Shown piece by piece: positions 26,589 to 37,278 of a stretch of 64,000 bases of DNA. Below the pieces are notes generated by a model. The model was given only the letters and a program-made list of their open reading frames with translations. It had not been told where the DNA came from and made no database searches. Position numbers and translations under genes: made by a program. The DNA comes from Linepithema humile (lineage: Eukaryota > Arthropoda > Insecta > Hymenoptera > Formicidae). Location: assembly GCF_040581485.1 (NCBI RefSeq), contig NC_090128.1, forward strand, positions 11,036,001-11,100,000, written 5' to 3'. Each line of letters begins with the position of its first letter. Within the stretch, counting starts at the first letter, position 1.

Positions 26589-27873
26589 TTAGTAATTCTA
26601 TTTAAATACATTTTTAATTACGTTTTTGTAAGTATATAATAAATAAAACATGCATTGTTTTAAAACTGGAAATTGCATCTTTTTACGCAATAAAACATTA
26701 CAAACGATAACACTTAATAAACATGACAATACTTAAAGAAATTACAAACCATCACAATTTATAAACATAACAATTAAAACTTAAAGAAATAACATTACTT
26801 AATATTATGATGCATCGCCATCGTTTTGCTGGACTGGGTGTAATTTTTATTAACGCGAGTCTTTTTAGAATTAATTAGCCTAAACCCTGCAAACCTGGAT
26901 GCTATTTTATCCTTTAAGTTATGGCACTCTGGTAAAAAGTAAGAACATTCTTTAAATTTAACAACCATAAAGTTACGTATATTAATGTTACTTCTGGAAA
27001 GAGAACTATTATTATAACTTCTAAATATTTTCTTCATTTCAACGAAGAAGTCAAATGTCACGTTGTTAACAAAAAATAATGTATCCTCTTTATAACATTT
27101 CATCATTGTTAATTTACTGTAGTGCCTTAATTTTTGTCTACGACTGCCAAGACATTGGATGCATTGCTTGCAAGCTCTATTAGTTTTTATAATACTAGTA
27201 ATAATGTAACCGGCGACATTATATAAAATATTCATTTCAATATTACTTAAAGTTATATCTTTGGGTAACACGTTAGGTACTGGCAGCTGCTTATTGAGCG
27301 TTTCGTTATCACAGTCTTTTTTCATGTTTCGCAAAATTTGCAAGAAATCGGGCAAGAATTCACGATCATCTTCATCATAATTGCTAGTAGAGATTTTTCG
27401 CATGTATTGCGAAATAGTTACTAATTTTAAGTTACTTTTTAATTGTAGAGCATTTAATGTACAATGTTTTGAACGAAGAACTGCAAACAAGTTTTCGATG
27501 CAATCCTGTGTGAATCTACCGCATAAAACGAATTTATAATTCCCTTCTTCAATCAAGTATTTTGACAGTTCAATACACGAAAGTGTCGATATAATAATAC
27601 CTTTTTGAAAAGGCTTCCAATCTGTTTTTGAACCAAAAGTTAATAAAGAAATTAAATCAACAAATTCGTACAAAAACTCTATCGTTTCTATATATTTTTT
27701 TTCGTCGTGTTTGCTAATAGCAAAACTGAGGTTTCGAGAACTAACTATCTTAAACCATCTTGCAATTTGTGCAACCAACCAAGCAGTCGTCTTGTATTCT
27801 TCTCGATTATGTTCAACAGCTAAATAGTTAAGCGCTGAGCGTACATCTCGGCTCAAAACATTGTATGCATTTT

Positions 27874-28423
27874 TCACCCTCATTTTTAGAAAGTGTTTGG
27901 ACATATCTAAATAATCTTCTAGCAATTTTGGTGCTAATGACAATTGTAAATCTTTCTGCGCATTAATTAGTTCCGTAAAATGTTTCGAACTTAGTGTGTT
28001 TGTTGGCAAGTTATATTTATCAACAAATTTCGCAGAAATAGTAACATTTACGTGATTCAATATGCCTTTTTTTAAATTTTTAAGTGCATGGCAAACATCA
28101 TGAAAGAAGAAAAGGTGTTGTCCTTCATTTAATGGATGCTCACATTTTTCACCCTCATTTTTAGAAAGTGTTTGGACATATCTAAATAATCTTCTAGCAA
28201 TTTTGGTGCTAATGACAATTGTAAATCTTTCTGCGCATTAATTAGTTCCGTAAAATGTTTCGAACTTAGTGTGTTTGTTGGCAAGTTATATTTATCAACA
28301 AATTTCGCAGAAATAGTAACATTTACGTGATTCAATATGCCTTTTTTTAAATTTTTAAGTGCATGGCAAACATCATGAAAGAAGAAAAGGTGTTGTCCTT
28401 CATTTAATGGATGCTCACATTTA
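27874..28423 (-). repeat. 275-bp tandem duplication inside the P-like transposase
   Basis: The segment at 27874-28148 is repeated directly at 28149-28423, apparently without differences. The unit of 275 bp is not a multiple of three, so the transposase frame is lost at the junction (it reads MRVKNVSIH then stop). The near identity implies a recent event or an assembly artefact. Confidence 0.85.
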
Positions 28424-28785
28424 TTTTGTACCGTCGAATATCGAGAAACATTAATGTTAAACGATTTCCACATTGCCTGGTTTGGAGCACCCATATTGGA
28501 TACGATACCTTGAACACGCAATCCTATTTTGTTAGCTTCCTCAATAATATTTAAAATTATTGACTTATAAATCGATCCGTTTGTACTATTACCGGAATAA
28601 AAATATGCCACGGTTTGTTTCCACCTTTGAGCAACACCTGCAAGCATAAATACTAGGCCATGTGTCGCTTCATTATTACTATTATGACCTGGCAAAGTTA
28701 CATTACCTACGTACGTATTCGTGGACGTATCAAACCATTTCCCCGGAGAAATGCTAACTTCGTCAAGAACAATGAGGCAATCTTT

Positions 28786-28929
28786 GGGCCTGTTCGTTTT
28801 AGTTGCACTGGGGCAGCTCTGGGTTTGCTCTAAACAAGATAATACAGGACAAACTATTTATCTGTCCTGTATTATCCTGTGTAGAGCAGACCCAGAGCAG
28901 CCCCAGTGTAGCTAAAACGAACAAGCCCT
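28786..28929. mobile_element. MITE inserted in the P-like transposase exon, flanked by TTT
   Basis: Inverted ends GGGCCTGTTCGTTTTAG and its near complement surround a centre in which AATACAGGACAAA is mirrored. TTT is present directly at both sides (28783-28785 and 28930-28932), fitting a 3-bp Harbinger-like duplication. The insert of 144+3 bp keeps the phase but brings stop codons into the transposase. Confidence 0.8.
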
Positions 28930-30443
28930 TTATCTATGTCGTTTTTAAACTGTGAAACTTTTATATGTAAAAACTCGAAAATTTCCGTCGACAGTCCGCT
29001 TTGAAATTTCCATTTTTCTGAATTTCTATGCAAAGTTCTAAAAGAGGGAAGTGGAAATCCTTGACTTAATAATTCTCGATAACCTGAAGTACCACATGCA
29101 AATTTTAATTGATACGCTTTAACTAAAGTACTATCACACCACTTTGGCATTCTTTTATACTGAATTTTTAAGAAATTTTTTTGATCAGAATTAAAAAGTT
29201 TATTATTAAGTCCGTTTGAAAATACATGCGTACGTACAATTTTTTCCAGTTTCATAATTTTCCTCTTCATAATGACTTGCAATCGGTTGTGATTTTTTTT
29301 CATTAAAACCCTCGATCTTTCACTTTTTAAATATAGTTTCTCAAGTTTTTTGTACTTCTCTGCCATACAACAATTGCAGTCAGATGTTGCAAATTCCTTC
29401 TGTGCAGTTAATAATTCGACTTCCTGTTTATGTACACTTTCATCGTTGCTAATGATATCGCATTCATTTTCCTCCAGAGGTACATTTTCCGATAAAAAAG
29501 TCTGCTTATTGGAAGCATGAATATTAGTACATGTCTCTTGGTGCTGTGCATCCACTTCCTTATTTTCCTGTTGTGCATTGTTAATTTCATTTTCATTTAA
29601 TGGTGCTAAGTGTGCCAATAAAGATTCCTGCATAGGCTCTGTACTCTCGTAATGTCCAGTTTCATCACATTGAGATAATATCACAACGTCTTTACTTAAC
29701 GGATCTGTATATACTAATATCGGTGAGTGCTGTGTAGACCTCGCATTAGATCTATGCTCTGTAAAATACAACCTTTCATTACAATTACCTTTCATTACAA
29801 TAACCCAACAAATCAAATATTTTATTTATCATCATACCTGAAGCTCTATTATTTTGCATTTGCATGATAGCATATCCAAATATTGTTGGTATAGCGTGCA
29901 TTTTCAATTTCTTCTTTCCATCAACACGCTCCTTTTCCCACATGTCTGCTGGAAAATGGTACTATAAAATAAAAGGAGAAAATTAAAATAGAATAGTTAA
30001 ATAAAATAGAATAGTGAAATACATACCTCGCATAAAAATAAACCATCTTTTATTGGTAACTTTAGTTCAGTATTTTTTACCCACACTTCTCGTCGTGGAT
30101 TCTTTGGAAAACGGTGCATTTTTGTGCCATGTCTTGAATGACTGCGACATCCTGGCGCTGCACAACTCGGCATTTCCTTCTGTAATTATTATAAATACAT
30201 TTTATTATGCACATATGTATGCATTAACAAAACTGTCACTTTGAGATTAGATTTCTATTAGTAGTTTATATGCAGAAAAATGAATTCCGTAAAATATTTA
30301 TCGCACGATATATATCAGTTTTTTTTTAATTAAAACGTACTTACCGTTGCTTATAAAAATAAATCGGTCAAATTGCAACTAGTCCGACACAAAGTTATCA
30401 ACAAACTGAACTGTGATGACGTATTGAAACGGAAACATGGGAA

Positions 30444-30982
30444 CACGGTGTAAGAATATAAGGTGATTTCACGACCATTGTATTCTATCAAAAAATCTGT
30501 GATCAAGATGTCACAGTTAAGGCATGTCACACAAGATGTCATGTTGGTGCAAGATCCCAAGTAAAAAAGGATAGAAGATGTGGATAGAAAAGGATAGATG
30601 ATGAATCTCTAAAGCACATCTATATATAATTATAGTCCTAAATAATACAAATTTTTTAAAATAAAACTTTTAACATTGTGTATAAAAATATATATTACTG
30701 ACAAAATATTTTTTAATTTTTTTATAACAAATTATTCTTAGTTAAATTTGCAGAAAAAATAATTAATAATGTATTCCAGTCTTTATAGAAAATTAAGTTT
30801 CTTTAAGAAAATGAATATTTATAATTAAGTTCCGCAGGACAATAAAATTTTAATAAAATTTCTATATATATATATATTTAAAATCCCTCAACACGTAGCC
30901 ACCTAGCGGTTTAATGTGGAACAATGACAGGAAAATCACAAAAATTTGTTGCCGTAAAATCACCTTATATTCTTACACCGTG
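30444..30982. mobile_element. hAT-type non-autonomous element with 8-bp duplication
   Basis: Inverted ends CACGGTGTAAGAATATAAGG and its complement enclose 539 bp of AT-rich non-coding DNA. The 8-bp sequence CATGGGAA is repeated exactly at 30436-30443 and 30983-30990. An 8-bp target duplication with short inverted ends is the hAT hallmark. It inserted upstream of the THAP exon of the P-like element. Confidence 0.85.
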
Positions 30983-31370
30983 CATGGGAACAAAATGACG
31001 TAACCACTAAGGAATAGAGAAACCGAGTCTAAAGTCCTAGTTTAGGCGAGAGGGGATGGTAATTCAAGCGTGCGGGGGGGACTGCTTTCCGCCATATTGA
31101 TGTAGCGATTCTCACACAGAGATGTGTCTGTGACATGGTTACACTCATGTAGTGGTGCCACTAGACCAGGGCTGACGAAATGTGGCTCGCGAGCCGACCC
31201 CTACTTCGGACGCTTCTCCCTCCAACGCGTCAGCCGGCAGAACCGACCGACGTCTGTCAGGACCGTAGATAGCCCATCGTGCGAGATTGCGGGGCCATCG
31301 TGAATTTTTGGAAATTTCGATGTTTAACGACGTAGTGAATGTATCGTGAATAAAATGAGGAATGAAAATA

Positions 31371-32102
31371 TTAATGTGACAAATGGATGCGCTTAGTATT
31401 GCTAATAAGTTCTTCAATGTCAATATTAATTTGCGTTGAAGCGAGACGAAGTTGATGTTCTAACACTTCATTGGACAGCGAACAACGTTGAGCAGATTTG
31501 ATGTGCTTCATAATAGAAAACGTGCTTTCACAGATGTAAGTTGATGCGAATAATGATTTTATATAAAGTGCAAAGTCAATGAGTTTCGGATACCGATCTT
31601 GTGGCATAACTTCAAAAATTTTTGAGTCTGTCTCCGTTCTCGATAGCATAAATGGATCGTTTTGTAGATTGCACACTTCTTCTTGAAGATCACTTTTAAC
31701 GCACTGAACATTTATTTTCATTGGGTTATTGTAAAAAATTAAATCTGTTTCTATAGCTTTAAAATCTTGAAAACGACGGTCGAATTGATCGGAAACTTCA
31801 GAAATAACGGAAGTAAATCCTGAGAATTTTATTTCCTTGAACTCTTTTTTCAGTTCAGAACAACTTGGAAAATGGCAAACATTTTCGTTGTTTAATTGGC
31901 ATTTAAATAATGTAAGTTTGCTTCGGAATCCATTAATATTTGCCAGCATATCTGAAATAGTGCGACCTTTCCCTTGCAAATTTAAATTTAAATTATTCAA
32001 GTGATTTGTAAAGTCCGTTAGAAATGCCAATTCTGATAAAAAAGATGGATCCTGTAGTTTTTTTACGAATTCGGTAGTATCCGATTTGATTTCTTCACTC
32101 AA
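31371..32102 (-). pseudogene. hAT transposase C-terminal fragment (GTF2IRD2/ZBED5-like)
   Basis: The 243 codons match the C-terminal part of domesticated-type hAT transposases (the GTF2I-repeat-containing 2 and ZBED5/FAM200 group). A long helical region ends in a hAT dimerisation-type box with FASTYICESTFSIMKHIKS followed by LEHQLRLA. The N-terminal BED finger and catalytic region are absent, so this is a fragment within the foldback element. Confidence 0.8.
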
Positions 32103-32334
32103 AAACTCGGCAAGTTCTTTTCTGAGTGCAAAAAAACGAACTAAAGTTTAGTTTAAACGATTAAACAACGAAAATGTTTGCCATTTTCCAAGTTGCTCTG
32201 AACTGAAAAAAAAGTTCAAGGAAATAAAATTCTCAGGATTTACTTCCGTTATTTCTGAAGTTTCCGATCAATTCGACCGTCGTTTTCAAGATTTTAAAGC
32301 TATAGAAACAGATTTAATTTTTTACAATAACCCA

Positions 32335-32685
32335 ATGAAAATAAATGTTCAGTGCGTTAAAAGTGATCTTCAAGAAGAAGTGTGCAATCTACAAAACGAT
32401 CCATTTATGCTATCGAGAACGGAGACAGACTCAAAAATTTTTGAAGTTATGCCACAAGATCGGTATCCGAAACTCATTGACTTTGCACTTTATATAAAAT
32501 CATTATTCGCATCAACTTACATCTGTGAAAGCACGTTTTTTATTATGAAGCACATCAAATCTGCTCAACGTTGTTCGCTGTCCAATGAAGTGTTAGAACA
32601 TCAACTTCGTCTCGCTTCAACGCAAATTAATATTGACATTGAAGAACTTATTAGCAATACTAAGCGCATCCATTTGTCACATTAA
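32335..32685 (+). pseudogene. Second, inverted copy of the hAT transposase C-terminus
   Basis: The 116 codons repeat the last part of the minus-strand fragment at 31371-32102, differing by only a few residues (for example TFFIM in place of TFSIM). The frame upstream of it is closed. It is the mirror arm of the foldback element and not an independent gene. Confidence 0.85.
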
Positions 32686-33852
32686 TATTTTCATTCCTCA
32701 TTTTATTCACGATACATTCACTACGTCGTTAAACATCGAAATTTCCAAAAATTCACGATGGCCCCGCAATCTCGCACGATGGGCTATCTACGGTCCTGAC
32801 AGACGTCGGTCGGTTCTGCCGGCTGACGCGTTGGAGGGAGAAGCGTCCGAAGTAGGGGTCGGCTCGCGAGCCACATTTCGTCAGCCCTGCACTAGACATA
32901 ACGAGCGTAAAGAGGTTAGGCGGTTTTATTATTGTTGTACTATAAATTTTATAAAATACTTTAACTTTTATTACTCTGAGGCTCTGCATACAGTAGACAA
33001 AATATTAGAAATAGCAATAATTATTTAATATTAAAAAGAGAAATTATTTTACATCTAACAAGAGAATAAAATATATTAATTAGTTCCAATTCTTATTTCT
33101 TAATTCATGCATTAATTTTTTCTATTTTTTTTATTTTTAAAATAAATAATTCCAATTTCTTATTTCTAATATTTAATAATTATTCCTATTTTTATTTCCT
33201 ATTTCTATTTCCTATTTTGTTTATTGTGTGCAGGATCTGACTTTCATTTCTCACACATACGCAAATAGTGAGTTCTATGTGTGGTGATTACTAAACGAAT
33301 ATGGCGGCCCCCCCTCCCCGCCGCAAACGTGCTCCCCCGATACAGCTTGTGCTCCGTCTCTCTATTCCTTAGTCCGTGGACCTAACTAATCACAGAAGCA
33401 ATCATGATTGGCACAACTCTACTTATAGGAACTCTACTCCGCTCTGGTATGCAAGAGGCATAACCTAAAAACACACACAAGAAAGACAAGTAAAATTTCG
33501 AAGGGTTATAAAAATGTCAAATGAAAGTTATGAATACTTAGATGAAGATTTAGATGTAAGTATATTTCCGTAATATATATATTATTATTGTGTTTATATA
33601 AGATAGAAAAATCTGAATATTTTATTGTAAAATTATATATTTTAAAAATTAATTTTAATTTCATTTCTTGTAGGTGGTCTGTGATGCTTCTATTCAAGAT
33701 TCGTTTGAAGAAATTCTAATAATGGAAGTTAAAGAGAATCCCTGCTTATGGGATCAGCATATGGATGTAAAAATACAGAGGGCTTATTGCAATTAAGAAA
33801 GCATGGGAACAAGTTGGAAAAGCTTTAAGTAATATTATATTTTGTTAGTTAA

Positions 33853-35412
33853 GGGGTAACGCCACTCTAGAATTTTCAAAAAATGGATTTTTTTGCGTTT
33901 AAATGATGCGTTAGAGTTTTAAAAATGATGTACATTTAGTCCCGTAGCGCGAAAGGAATTTTAAGTACCTGTTTTCAAACCGAAACTGCCGGATTGGTGA
34001 CAGTTATTGGTTTGTTTACCAGCAAAGTGCTTGATATTGTTGTGAAATCAAAATACTGTAAATCTTGTAAATTTTGGGAAAAAAAGAGTGACACTGAAGA
34101 ATATGTAGAGTGGTTGGAAACACATAGAAGCCAATGTCAATCGAATCACCAAGGCTCGGCGGAGAAAATGGAAGTCGATGCTGTTATAGAAATGTTTCAA
34201 CGATCGGAAATTGTAAATAATATTAAATATATTAACTATGTAGGAGATGGGGATTTAAAGACTTTTAAAGTTCTTTTCGAAGCACAGACTGCTGAAAATA
34301 AGGAAGTTTTTAAAAAAGAATGTATCAATCACATCCAGAAGCGAATGGGTACACATCTTCGAAATGTAAAAAAAAATACAAAAGGTTTTGGCGGAAAGGG
34401 AAAATTAACTGGCAAACTTATGGATGAACTATCCATTTATTATGGATTAGCAATACGCCGGAATCATGATTCAGTGCAGAAAATGAGAGATGCAATCTCC
34501 AAAATGATGTCGATGATTCCAAAATCTGTTTCCAGCGGCAAAATTGTGCTTGACACAGTTGCAAATTTAGCTGTGTGCACATACAATGACGGAATGTCGA
34601 GTATAATGCAAATTATGAAACTCCTAGGCTTGACTATTGGACATAACTATTATAATTACTGCTTGGAGACCGATGCTTGTCGTATTAAGTTTTCGGAGTT
34701 TTCATTATCTGATGCTGCGAAAGAAGCCAGGACGTCATTAAAATCAGCCAGGAAAGATGCAGAACACGAGGATTTTGATATGGAAGGTGAAATCTACGGT
34801 GCAGGCATTGCCGACTAGAGATATATAAAAAAATTTATTACGTTTTTAGTACTTAAAACTTTAAACGCGTTTTTCTCGAAACAATGTTTTTCAAATTGGC
34901 CGGAAATAAAACTCGAAAAGTTTTTGACCGATTTATTTCAAATTTGCACAGTAGCATCGTAATTAGATTCTGCAGAGACTGACGTAGGGGTTTTTTAATA
35001 TTTTGTCAACTTCTTTTGTTATAAACAATTTACAGTGAAATTTTTTACCAAAAAATGGATCTTTTTTTTCAAATAAGCACTACTTATTCAAAATTCAATA
35101 TTTTCAAAATCCCCTACGTCAGTCTCTAGTCAATTATATATAGTTTTAAAAAAATGTTTGTTTTTTGTTCTAGATTAAAAATTGTGGGAGTAACCTTTCC
35201 GGCCGTGAAGCCCTTTCGGCGAGAGGAGGCCTCGAGTCTTTTATAATATAGTCGCCATTTTGTGTATAAATATTAATAAAGAATTTTTTTTATATACTTC
35301 GAAACATGTATAATAAACTCCTATAAATAGATTTCCCATTTTCTTTATTGTATTTCCGTTAAAAATTATCAAAGAAACGTCTTTTTTTCGAGCTCTAGAG
35401 TGGCGTTACCCC
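33853..35412 (+). mobile_element. TTAA-flanked (Kolobok-like) DNA transposon
   Basis: The inverted ends are GGGGTAACGCCACTCTAGA and its complement. TTAA lies directly at both sides (33849-33852 and 35413-35416). TTAA targets are typical of piggyBac and Kolobok elements; the encoded protein is not piggyBac-like, which favours Kolobok. The 1560-bp element contains a single truncated transposase frame. Confidence 0.8.
33994..34818 (+). pseudogene. Truncated 'Mutator-like domain' transposase
   Basis: About 274 codons resemble the insect proteins usually labelled Mutator-like transposase domain: VIGLFTSKVLDIVVKSKYC, an HxxC-type stretch, EKMEVDAVIEMFQRS, YVGDGDLKTFKVL, and a Cys/Asp-rich end. The frame is open further upstream (to about 33940) but lacks the N-terminal domains normal for the family, and no proper start codon is evident. 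It therefore looks internally deleted and probably not active by itself. The family name is from motif memory; the link to TTAA ends is seen here. Confidence 0.65.
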
Positions 35413-35795
35413 TTAATTAGATAACGTCGATTAGATGTTTATTAGACATTTTTTCGACCTGTATTTCTCCTGGGGTAGTATAAGTGTTAATAAAAACAAC
35501 ATTACTTGTTACAGATGCTGATCCAGTTGTATGCCAGAAAAAATGGAAAAATTTAAAAGATACTTTTCGGAAGAAATATAAAGAGGAACATAAATATGTA
35601 CCCAGTGGAAGTGGCTCTCAAAAAAAAAAGAGAGTTGGAAGTTTTATCAATGTTTGCAGTTTTTAATTCCTACAATGGAAGTTTGAAAGTAATTGGCAAA
35701 ATTAATAATGTATAATGTGTATTATAAATAGTTAATTATTTGTTTATTTGTTGTTTGCTAGTCTATATTTTCTGTACAATATATAAACGTAGTTG

Positions 35796-37140
35796 AGGTT
35801 TATCAATTATTTTTAATTTATAGTACAATAAGCAACATGGCTGTCACAAAACCTTCAGTGAGCATAACAAGCAACAAGGTTGTCACAAAACTTTTAGTGA
35901 TCTCATCTGTTCCTTTGCCACCTTTGACTGAAGACAAGTTGTCTTCACTAAGCATTTTACAGCATATCTAAAAATGTAATTTCTCCATTGCCAACGCAAA
36001 CTCTATCTTCGTCTGATAATTCGATACGAGGATCAAAGAGACAACGATATAACTCAACTGCACTGAACACGTAAGTTACAAATCTACTGGACGAACTTCT
36101 ATTAAAAGAAATTTCACGGCCACAAACAGAGGAAGACACTTTTTGCCAGTTTTTAGTTTGAGGTTTATCAATTATTTTTAATTTACAGTACAATAAGCAA
36201 CATGGCTGTCACAAAACCTTCAGTGAGCATAACAAGCAACAAGGTTGTCACAAAACCTTTAGTGATCTCATCTGTTCCTTCACCACCTTTGACTGAAGAC
36301 AAGTTGTCTTCACTAAGCATTTTACAGCATATCTAAAAATGTAATTTCTCCATTGCCAACGCAAACCCTATCTTCGTCTGATAATTCGATACGAGGATCA
36401 AAGAGACAACGATATAACTCAACTGCACTGAACACGTAAGTTACAAATCCACTGGACGAACTTCTATTAAAAGAAATTTCACGGCCACAAACAGAGGAAG
36501 ACACTTTTTGCCAGTTTTTAGTTTGACGTTTATCAATTATTTTTAATTTACAGTAAAATAAGCAACATGGCTGTCACAAAACCTTCAGTGAGCATAACAA
36601 GCAACAAGGTTGTCACAAAACCTTTAGTGATCTCATCTGTTCCTTCGCCACCTTTGACTGAAGACAAGTTGTCGTCACTAAGCATTTTACAGCATATCTA
36701 AAAATGTAATTTCTCCATTGCCAACGCAAACTCTATCTTCGTCTGATAATTCGATACGAGGATCAAAGAGACAACGATATAACTCAACTGCACTGAACAC
36801 GTAAGTTACAAATCCACTGGACGAACTTCTATTAAAAGAAATTTCACGGCCACAAACAGAGGAAGACACTTTTTGCCAGTTTTTAGTTTGACGTTTATCA
36901 ATTATTTTTAATTTACAGTAAAATAAGCAACATGGCTGTCACAAAACCTTCAGTGAGCATAACAAGCAACAAGGTTGTCACAAAACCTTTAGTGATCTCA
37001 TCTGTTCCTTCGCCACCTTTGACTGAAGACAAGTTGTCTTCACTAAGCATTTTACAGCATATCTAAAAATGTAATTTCTCCATCGCCAACTCAAACTCTA
37101 TTTTTGTCTAATAATTCGATACGAGGATCAAAGAGACAAC
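35796..37140. repeat. Tandem array of a 365-bp unit, about 3.7 copies
   Basis: The segment starting AGGTTTATCAATTATTTTT recurs at 35796, 36161, 36526 and 36891 with very high identity. Each unit contains a plus-strand exon-like block with an acceptor-like CATTTTACAG, an open stretch around TCTCCATTGCCAACGC and a GTAAGTT donor (before about 36080 in unit 1). A minus-strand frame of about 60 codons is also repeated. The array directly follows the MADF pseudogene and may be a multiplied 3' exon of it. Confidence 0.8.
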
Positions 37141-37143
37141 AAT

Positions 37144-37271
37144 GGCCGCGTTCAGCAGACTCAACAGTTGTAGATTTTCCGCTGAATCTCGACTGTTAAT
37201 TAGTTGGTTCTGAAAGTAAGAACCAATCACGTTCGATTGCTACTAAGCGATTTGTTCTGCTGAACGCGCCC
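37144..37271. mobile_element. Harbinger-type MITE flanked by AAT
   Basis: Inverted ends GGCCGCGTTCAGCAGA and TCTGCTGAACGCGCCC enclose 96 bp. AAT is duplicated at 37141-37143 and 37272-37274. It cuts off the last unit of the 365-bp array. Confidence 0.8.
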
Positions 37272-37278
37272 AATGTAA

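Larger units (their letters stand above)
26795..30173 (-). pseudogene. P-element/THAP9-type transposase, interrupted
   Basis: Exon 1 (30173-30027) starts MPSCAAPGCRSH, and exon 2 (29961-29838) continues YHFPADMW and ends in an AIPTIFGY box. Together they form a complete THAP zinc finger (C-x4-C, W, C-x2-H, AVPTIF-like), a DNA-binding domain. Exon 3 starts at 29758 and runs on as a Lys/Glu-rich coiled-coil-like region, then a P-type catalytic core (VLDEVSI with the first Asp, GRFTQDCIENLF downstream), ending at 26795. The frame is broken twice: by a MITE at 28786-28929 and by a 275-bp tandem duplication (27874-28148 and 28149-28423) that shifts the frame. Splice phases between the first three exons agree. 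The enzyme would have cut and moved the transposon; this copy should be inactive. Confidence 0.85.
31167..32888. mobile_element. hAT foldback element with inverted transposase fragments
   Basis: The ends are CAGGGCTGACGAAATGTGG and its complement. CACTAGAC is duplicated exactly at 31159-31166 and 32889-32896. The left arm (about 31167-31895) and right arm (about 32167-32888) are near-identical inverted copies, each carrying the C-terminal end of the same hAT transposase. The spacer of about 270 bp continues the minus-strand reading frame only. The element could form a very long hairpin and cannot encode a whole transposase. Confidence 0.9.
31004..33381. mobile_element. ACTAAGGAATAGAG-end element, copy 1, split by a hAT element
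   Basis: The left end (CTAAGGAATAGAGA) and right end (TCTCTATTCCTTAG) are inverted. The body matches the element at 37279-37935 almost base for base, including GAGGGGATGGTAATTCAAGCG and the right-hand ATGGCGGCCCCCCCTCCCCG. A hAT-type foldback at 31167-32888 splits this copy; without it the two copies are about the same length (about 650 bp). No transposase of its own is recognised. The left tip lacks a few bases (ACGGA) compared with copy 2. Confidence 0.75.
25916..33434 (-). mobile_element. P-element-like (THAP) transposon with several nested insertions
   Basis: Near-perfect inverted words of about 28 bp stand at the two ends (25916-25943 reading AGAGTTCCTATAAGTAGAG, and its complement at about 33407-33434). 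A minus-strand THAP/P-type transposase gene lies between them. The Drosophila P element has 31-bp terminal repeats, so the length fits. An exact 8-bp flanking duplication is not visible. Nested inside are MITEs at 26459-26588 and 28786-28929, a hAT-type MITE at 30444-30982, and a larger element at about 31004-33381 that itself contains a hAT foldback. Removing these leaves a transposon of about 4.5 kb. The assignment of the ends is an inference from the repeat pair. Confidence 0.6.
33514..35674 (+). pseudogene. MADF-domain gene, frameshifted and split by a transposon
   Basis: Exon 1 (33514-33555) encodes MSNESYEYLDEDLD and has a GTAAGT donor. Exon 2 (from about 33674) carries EEILIMEVKENPCLWDQH and, after an extra base near 33783, AIKKAWEQVGKAL. 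Exon 3 (from about 35515) carries ADPVVCQKKWKNLKDTFRKKY, and after a second slip in an A-run near 35620-35630 it reads SWKFYQCLQFL. Together these give the MADF (MYB/SANT-like) DNA-binding pattern with its three helices. The intron between exons 2 and 3 holds the TTAA-flanked transposon. Two frame slips argue for a pseudogene. MADF proteins accompany PIF/Harbinger transposases in insects, and a decayed Harbinger lies 4 kb away, so a transposon origin is possible. Confidence 0.65.

Noticed and set aside
31145..31423. Short frames over the hAT ends (MTLKNLLAILSAS...)
   Set aside because: They are opposite-strand shadows of the hAT transposase tail and the terminal repeat, present in both arms.
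35957..36869. Repeated 60-78 codon minus-strand frames in the 365-bp array
   Set aside because: They recur only because the DNA unit repeats; the plus-strand splice-like signals fit the neighbouring gene better.
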